From positions 1 through 8,647 of the forward strand of contig CAKSPW010000084.1 of NCBI GenBank assembly GCA_934486495.1: a stretch of DNA of 8,647 bases, in the 5' to 3' direction. Source of the DNA: an uncultured Clostridia bacterium. GTDB taxonomy: Bacteria; Bacillota; Clostridia; UBA1381. A model generated the notes under the pieces. That model saw nothing but the letters and a program-made list of their open reading frames with translations, did no database searches and was not told where the DNA came from. Of this stretch, positions 6,526-8,647 are shown piece after piece (position 1 is the stretch's first letter; every line of letters starts with the position of its first letter). A program made the translations under genes and the position numbers.

Positions 6526-6885
6526 ATGGAAAGAGCTACAATATATGATTATGCGAGAGTGTGTGCAAGCTTTGAGAAATGCAATCAATGCATCTTATTA
6601 AAATTTTGCGCCGAGCAACGCAATATATTTTCAAATGATATTGACAAAGCCAATGAAATAATTCTCAAATGGTGCAAGGAGCACCCTGTTGAAAGGCGGC
6701 AAGATAGGTTTTTGAAGATGTTTCCGAATGTGGGATTAAACCTTGGTGTAATTTCAATCTGCCCATGCACAATAGACACAAGCTTATATAAGGGCGCGAA
6801 TGAAGTTGAATATTATCGGTCAAAAGGGTACGAAAACTGCTTGCAATGTTACAAGGATTATTGGCTTGCGGAGCTAACTATATAA
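6526..6885 (+). CDS. Cysteine-rich hypothetical phage protein, possible zinc-binding
   Basis: A 119-residue protein with nine cysteines. Cys13, Cys19, Cys22 and Cys28 form an N-terminal cluster, Cys50 lies in the segment IILKWCKEHP, and the C-terminal clusters are CPC (79-81) and CLQC (105-108). Paired cysteines at both ends suggest two small zinc-binding sites or one split site. The pattern N-E-I-I-L-K-W-C-K-E-H-P followed by a short linker and a cysteine pair is one I associate with small hypothetical proteins of Firmicute phages; no function is established to my knowledge. AAAGGAAG at 6509-6516 precedes ATG 6526 by nine bases. The reading frame ends normally just before the insertion sequence, so the gene does not look truncated. 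Confidence 0.72.
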   Translation: MERATIYDYARVCASFEKCNQCILLKFCAEQRNIFSNDIDKANEIILKWCKEHPVERRQDRFLKMFPNVGLNLGVISICPCTIDTSLYKGANEVEYYRSKGYENCLQCYKDYWLAELTI

Positions 6886-6899
6886 AAGTCAAGTAGTTT

Positions 6900-6943
6900 T
6901 TGAAAAATAAATATAGTATAGCATGAACATTGAAAAATAAATA
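6900..6943. repeat. Two direct 14-bp repeats, 30 bp apart
   Basis: TTGAAAAATAAATA occurs at 6900-6913 and again, identically, at 6930-6943. They lie between the end of the cysteine-rich phage gene and the transposase 3' end, in the expected tip region of the IS110 element. They may be a remnant of a duplicated insertion end or sites tied to strand exchange. The A/T-rich content makes chance or slippage possible too. Confidence 0.6.
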
Positions 6944-6954
6944 ATTGTGGATTT
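6937..6954 (+). repeat. Subterminal inverted repeat of the IS110 element, left copy
   Basis: ATAAATAA (6937-6944) and TGTGGATTT (6946-6954) recur on the opposite strand at 8389-8382 and 8377-8369, with a spacer of one base here and four there. Seventeen bases match in order. Inverted repeats set in from the tips are known in the IS1111 branch of the IS110 family. The other copy overlaps the predicted RNA start, so a regulatory role is also possible. Confidence 0.55.
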
Positions 6955-6963
6955 TGTGGCATG

Positions 6964-6994
6964 ACAAATAAGCCTTCAACGGAAGACGATTTGT
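6964..6994. other. Hairpin in the 3' non-coding end of the IS110 element
   Basis: ACAAAT (6964-6969) pairs with ATTTGT (6989-6994), and inside it CTTC (6974-6977) pairs with GAAG (6982-6985) around AACG. No T-run follows on either strand, so this is not a standard terminator. It could be a recognition or folding element of the right end, or it could slow transcription at the junction between the convergent phage gene and transposase. Confidence 0.4.
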
Positions 6995-7015
6995 AAAATG
7001 TGATTAAATGCTTGC

Positions 7016-8200
7016 TTACACCAAAAGTTCAGGGCTGAATTGCTGTCCTGTGGTTAAAAGGTGATAGATAACTCTCAAGAGTTTTCTGATGCAGTGCCCC
7101 TGAGCGCATCTGTGACCTTTGCCCTCAGCTAACTTTTTGTTGTAATATGTACGGAAAACCTCGTTATTGTTGATTACAGGTAAAATAATCTGATACAAAG
7201 TTTTTCGCAAATATCGCGAGCCTTTCTTTGTAATAGCCGTATGCTGTGCCGTAAACTGACTGGATTCATAATGGTAAGGGGCAACACCTGCAAATTTAAT
7301 TACCTGAGATGATTTTTGGTAGTTGCAAATGTCTCCTAATTCTGCTAAAATAGAAGTACCGGAAAAATGCGAAATGCCCGGTATTGAAAGGATAGTAGAG
7401 TTGTTTTTGATGGAGAACTCTTCTATCCTTTTATCTATTTCAGAAAGTTGTTCCTCCAGCAATTCGATTTGGCATACGAGGTGACGTATTTGAATTTCTT
7501 CGGCGACAGATGGTATACCGACAGAAATTTTTGCGGACATTTTAAGCTGTTCGGCAGAAAGCGAAATTCGACCTCCACGTCCTTTGAATTCAAAGCATTT
7601 GCGAATACTGCGAATATCAGCATTTGCAATAGCGTTGGCAGAAGAGAAAGTTTTTAAAACTCTCATGTAAACAATTCCGTATTTAGAATTGAACAATGAA
7701 TTGAATTCAGGAAATACAATATCAATGCATTTCTGAAGACGGTTTTTGTAAATGTTCAATTCTTCTTTCAGATCGTGATGATGACGGGTTAATTGCTTCT
7801 GCTCATAAAGTTCAAATCGATTTACTTTAGTAATGCGATATGGTTTTTTACGCCGATTGGAAGAAATTACATCGCAAATGGTAATGGAATCAAGAGTATC
7901 ATTTTTGGCGATACCGCCTTGAATTTTTCTTGTAAGGTCAGTTGTTGTGGGATTGATGAGCGAAACCGTATATCTGTTATCAAGAAGATATTTAAGCAGA
8001 GCTAAATGGTAATGCCCGGTATCTTCCATTCCGATAAGAAGTTCCGACTTAACATAGCCTCTTAGTTTTTTGATGAGATACAAAAATCCTGCCAGATTGT
8101 TATCAAAGATAGCGGGATTTGAAAGTATTTCACCGGTTCCTTTATCAACTATAGAAAAAGTGTGTTTGTTTTTACCGATGTCAATTCCGACTAAAATCAT
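7016..8200 (-). CDS. IS110-family transposase (DEDD recombinase)
   Basis: A 394-residue transposase, full length for the family. The N-terminal RuvC-like DEDD domain shows Asp7 (VGIDIG), Glu59 (MEDTGHY), Asp101 and Asp104 (KNDTLDS). A coiled-coil-like segment follows at about 240-262. The C-terminal Transposase_20 domain has SIPGISHFSGTSILAELGD (272-290) and FAGVAPYHYESS (303-314), which holds the candidate catalytic serine (Ser313 or Ser314). Together these domains recombine DNA guided by an element-encoded bridge RNA in characterised IS110 members. I choose the ATG at 8198-8200 because M-x-x-V-G-I-D-I-G is the family start and AAAGGA lies ten bases upstream; a longer in-frame extension to 8242 lacks support. 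No frameshift or lost catalytic residue is seen, so it is probably active. Confidence 0.95.
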   Translation of the reverse strand: MILVGIDIGKNKHTFSIVDKGTGEILSNPAIFDNNLAGFLYLIKKLRGYVKSELLIGMEDTGHYHLALLKYLLDNRYTVSLINPTTTDLTRKIQGGIAKNDTLDSITICDVISSNRRKKPYRITKVNRFELYEQKQLTRHHHDLKEELNIYKNRLQKCIDIVFPEFNSLFNSKYGIVYMRVLKTFSSANAIANADIRSIRKCFEFKGRGGRISLSAEQLKMSAKISVGIPSVAEEIQIRHLVCQIELLEEQLSEIDKRIEEFSIKNNSTILSIPGISHFSGTSILAELGDICNYQKSSQVIKFAGVAPYHYESSQFTAQHTAITKKGSRYLRKTLYQIILPVINNNEVFRTYYNKKLAEGKGHRCAQGHCIRKLLRVIYHLLTTGQQFSPELLV

Positions 8201-8226
8201 GGTAATACATTCCTTTCGTAAAAATT

Positions 8227-8383
8227 GTAATGTGTTATCCACAGTGCTTGCTCCGTAAAACCTGGTACGAGATACGAATTCAAAGACTCATCTAACTAAT
8301 CATTACTAAGAAACAAGGTGTGGTAAGAACCTCCAAAAAGTAGTCAAAGCCACAGGTTTTAAAAATACAAATCCACATTACTT
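8227..8383 (-). ncRNA. Candidate IS110 bridge RNA
   Basis: The region upstream of the transposase start has the features expected of a bridge RNA. A promoter predicts initiation near 8383. Two long-range helices close the transcript: GTAATGTG (8381-8374 in minus orientation) with CACATTAC (8234-8227), and TAAAACCTG (8361-8353) with CAGGTTTTA (8264-8256). A smaller hairpin is possible (ATGAG near 8290 with CTCGT near 8270, around a 15-base loop). The length of about 155 bases is near the 177 bases of the IS621 bridge RNA. Target- and donor-binding loops cannot be assigned by eye. The RNA's role is inferred from family knowledge and position, not shown. Confidence 0.5.
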
Positions 8384-8389
8384 ATTTAT
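8369..8389 (-). repeat. Subterminal inverted repeat of the IS110 element, right copy
   Basis: Minus-strand ATAAATAA (8389-8382) then TGTGGATTT (8377-8369), matching the plus-strand copy near 6937-6954. It overlaps the predicted transcription start and the first strand of the RNA closing helix. Confidence 0.55.
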
Positions 8390-8418
8390 ATAATACCAAT
8401 AAACCAAACCGTAGTCAA
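8390..8418 (-). promoter_or_regulatory. Sigma-70-type promoter for the IS110 non-coding RNA and transposase
   Basis: On the minus strand, TTGACT (8418-8413) and TATTAT (8395-8390) are separated by 17 bases, each with one mismatch to consensus. Initiation would fall near 8383, at the start of the first RNA helix, with the transposase ATG about 185 bases downstream. Confidence 0.55.
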
Positions 8419-8504
8419 CCACGGATTAAAAGGTTGATAGGAAGGATAAAGGTATAATGTAACGACCGTTAGATGAGTCAATTATATTATACCAGGTTTA
8501 AATT

Positions 8505-8647
8505 ATGCCAAGGTACAAATTAAGTCCCGAAGAGAGGGCAGCGGAAAAAGAACGCAAGGAGAATTTGCGTAACATCATGAAAGGGCTGGATGTAAAGAAT
8601 TTTGATGACCTGAAAGATGTGTTTAAGATGATGGTCGGAGAAATGCT
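8505..8647 (+). CDS. IS256/Mutator-family transposase, N-terminal fragment (runs off window)
   Basis: Forty-seven residues are visible from ATG 8505 before the window ends. The highly charged start (PEERAAEKERKENLRN) and the segment NIMKGLDVKNFDDLKDVFKMM, then VGEML, match the N-terminus of IS256-type transposases. In those proteins it precedes the stretch containing L-D-x-E-L-G-Y-S-K. The DDE catalytic residues would lie downstream and cannot be checked. A ribosome binding site is weak (CAGG about eight bases upstream). A TATAAT at 8453-8458 could serve as a -10 box, but no properly spaced -35 is visible. It is divergent from the IS110 transposase, and 304 bases separate the two start codons. 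Whether the gene is complete or broken is not known. Confidence 0.72.
   Translation, partial: MPRYKLSPEERAAEKERKENLRNIMKGLDVKNFDDLKDVFKMMVGEM

Larger units (their letters stand above)
6900..8420 (-). mobile_element. IS110-family insertion sequence (ends approximate)
   Basis: The element contains an intact IS110-type transposase on the minus strand, a long 5' non-coding stretch (from 8201 upward) with promoter and RNA-like helices, and a shorter 3' non-coding stretch (below 7016). This asymmetry, with the long non-coding region upstream of the transposase, matches the IS110 subgroup, in which the bridge RNA is encoded there. Subterminal inverted repeats at 6937-6954 and 8369-8389 bracket the element. 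IS110 elements leave no clear target duplication, so exact tips cannot be fixed; the left tip probably lies between about 6886 and 6936 and the right tip between about 8396 and 8480. It sits directly after a complete phage gene and head to head with an IS256-type element. Confidence 0.75.
8258..8499. repeat. Two-part inverted repeat linking the two transposase leaders
   Basis: GACTCATCTAAC (8285-8296) is the exact inverse of GTTAGATGAGTC (8468-8479), and AAACCTGGTA (8258-8267) is the exact inverse of TACCAGGTTT (8490-8499). The blocks are in the same order but differ in spacing (17 bases on the left, 10 on the right). Each gene, IS110 transposase on minus and IS256-type transposase on plus, therefore has GTTAGATGAGTC followed by TACCAGGTTT in its own leader. 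The left arm lies within the candidate bridge RNA. Origin is unclear: terminal repeat of the IS256-type element, duplicated leader, or RNA guide match. Confidence 0.8.

Noticed and set aside
6886..7015. Phage attachment site or tRNA remnant
   Set aside because: No tRNA-like cloverleaf or integrase gene is visible; the repeats here are better explained by the IS110 end.
8201..8242. Longer N-terminus for the IS110 transposase
   Set aside because: The extra 14 residues cover the ribosome binding site AAAGGA and do not resemble the family, whose members begin at M-x-x-V-G-I-D-I-G.
7448..8258. Plus-strand open frames inside the IS110 transposase gene
   Set aside because: They are antisense to a complete DEDD transposase with all motifs and show no family pattern of their own.

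Overview
The window looks like part of a prophage or phage-derived element in a low-GC Gram-positive bacterium, most likely a Clostridia-type Firmicute. The evidence is strong AGGAG-type ribosome binding sites, A/T-rich codon use, short genes coupled by ATGA overlaps, and a gene order (Gp157, P-loop ATPase, DUF669, ERCC4 nuclease, CHC2 zinc finger, DUF927 helicase) typical of Firmicute siphovirus early regions. Family names come from recognising the translated proteins; no database search was run.

Layout: (1) 1-739 is the 3' part of a gene made of 22 tandem 27-bp units, encoding a nine-residue repeat (T-V-x-x-I-x-G/D-S/N-A) that looks like a beta-solenoid. (2) 738-858 is a structured intergenic stretch with several inverted repeats. 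(3) 859-5712 is a compact plus-strand operon: a small ribbon-helix-helix-like protein, a Gp157-family protein, a Sak4/AAA_24-like ATPase, a DUF669 protein ending in an SSB-like acidic tail, an ERCC4-type nuclease, a stand-alone CHC2 zinc-finger primase fragment and a DUF927 helicase. (4) 5704-5903 is non-coding, with repeated GTAACT motifs in both orientations around a very A/T-rich core; it is a candidate replication origin or operator cluster. (5) 5904-6885 holds three small phage-type genes, the last rich in cysteine. (6) About 6900-8420 is an IS110-family insertion sequence on the minus strand. Its transposase is intact and it has a long 5' non-coding region with a good promoter and pairing helices, as expected of a bridge RNA. 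(7) From 8505 to the window end is the start of a divergently oriented IS256/Mutator-family transposase.

Reading of the whole: the operon appears to be a self-contained replication and recombination module. The Sak4-like ATPase, SSB-like protein and ERCC4 nuclease would handle single-stranded and branched DNA. The zinc-finger protein and DUF927 ATPase would form a split primase-helicase, with a possible origin directly after the helicase gene. The module is then interrupted or bounded by two insertion sequences placed head to head. The most unusual signals are the nonapeptide-repeat gene, the GTAACT-rich region after the helicase, and the inverted repeat that links the IS110 non-coding RNA region to the leader of the IS256-type transposase.
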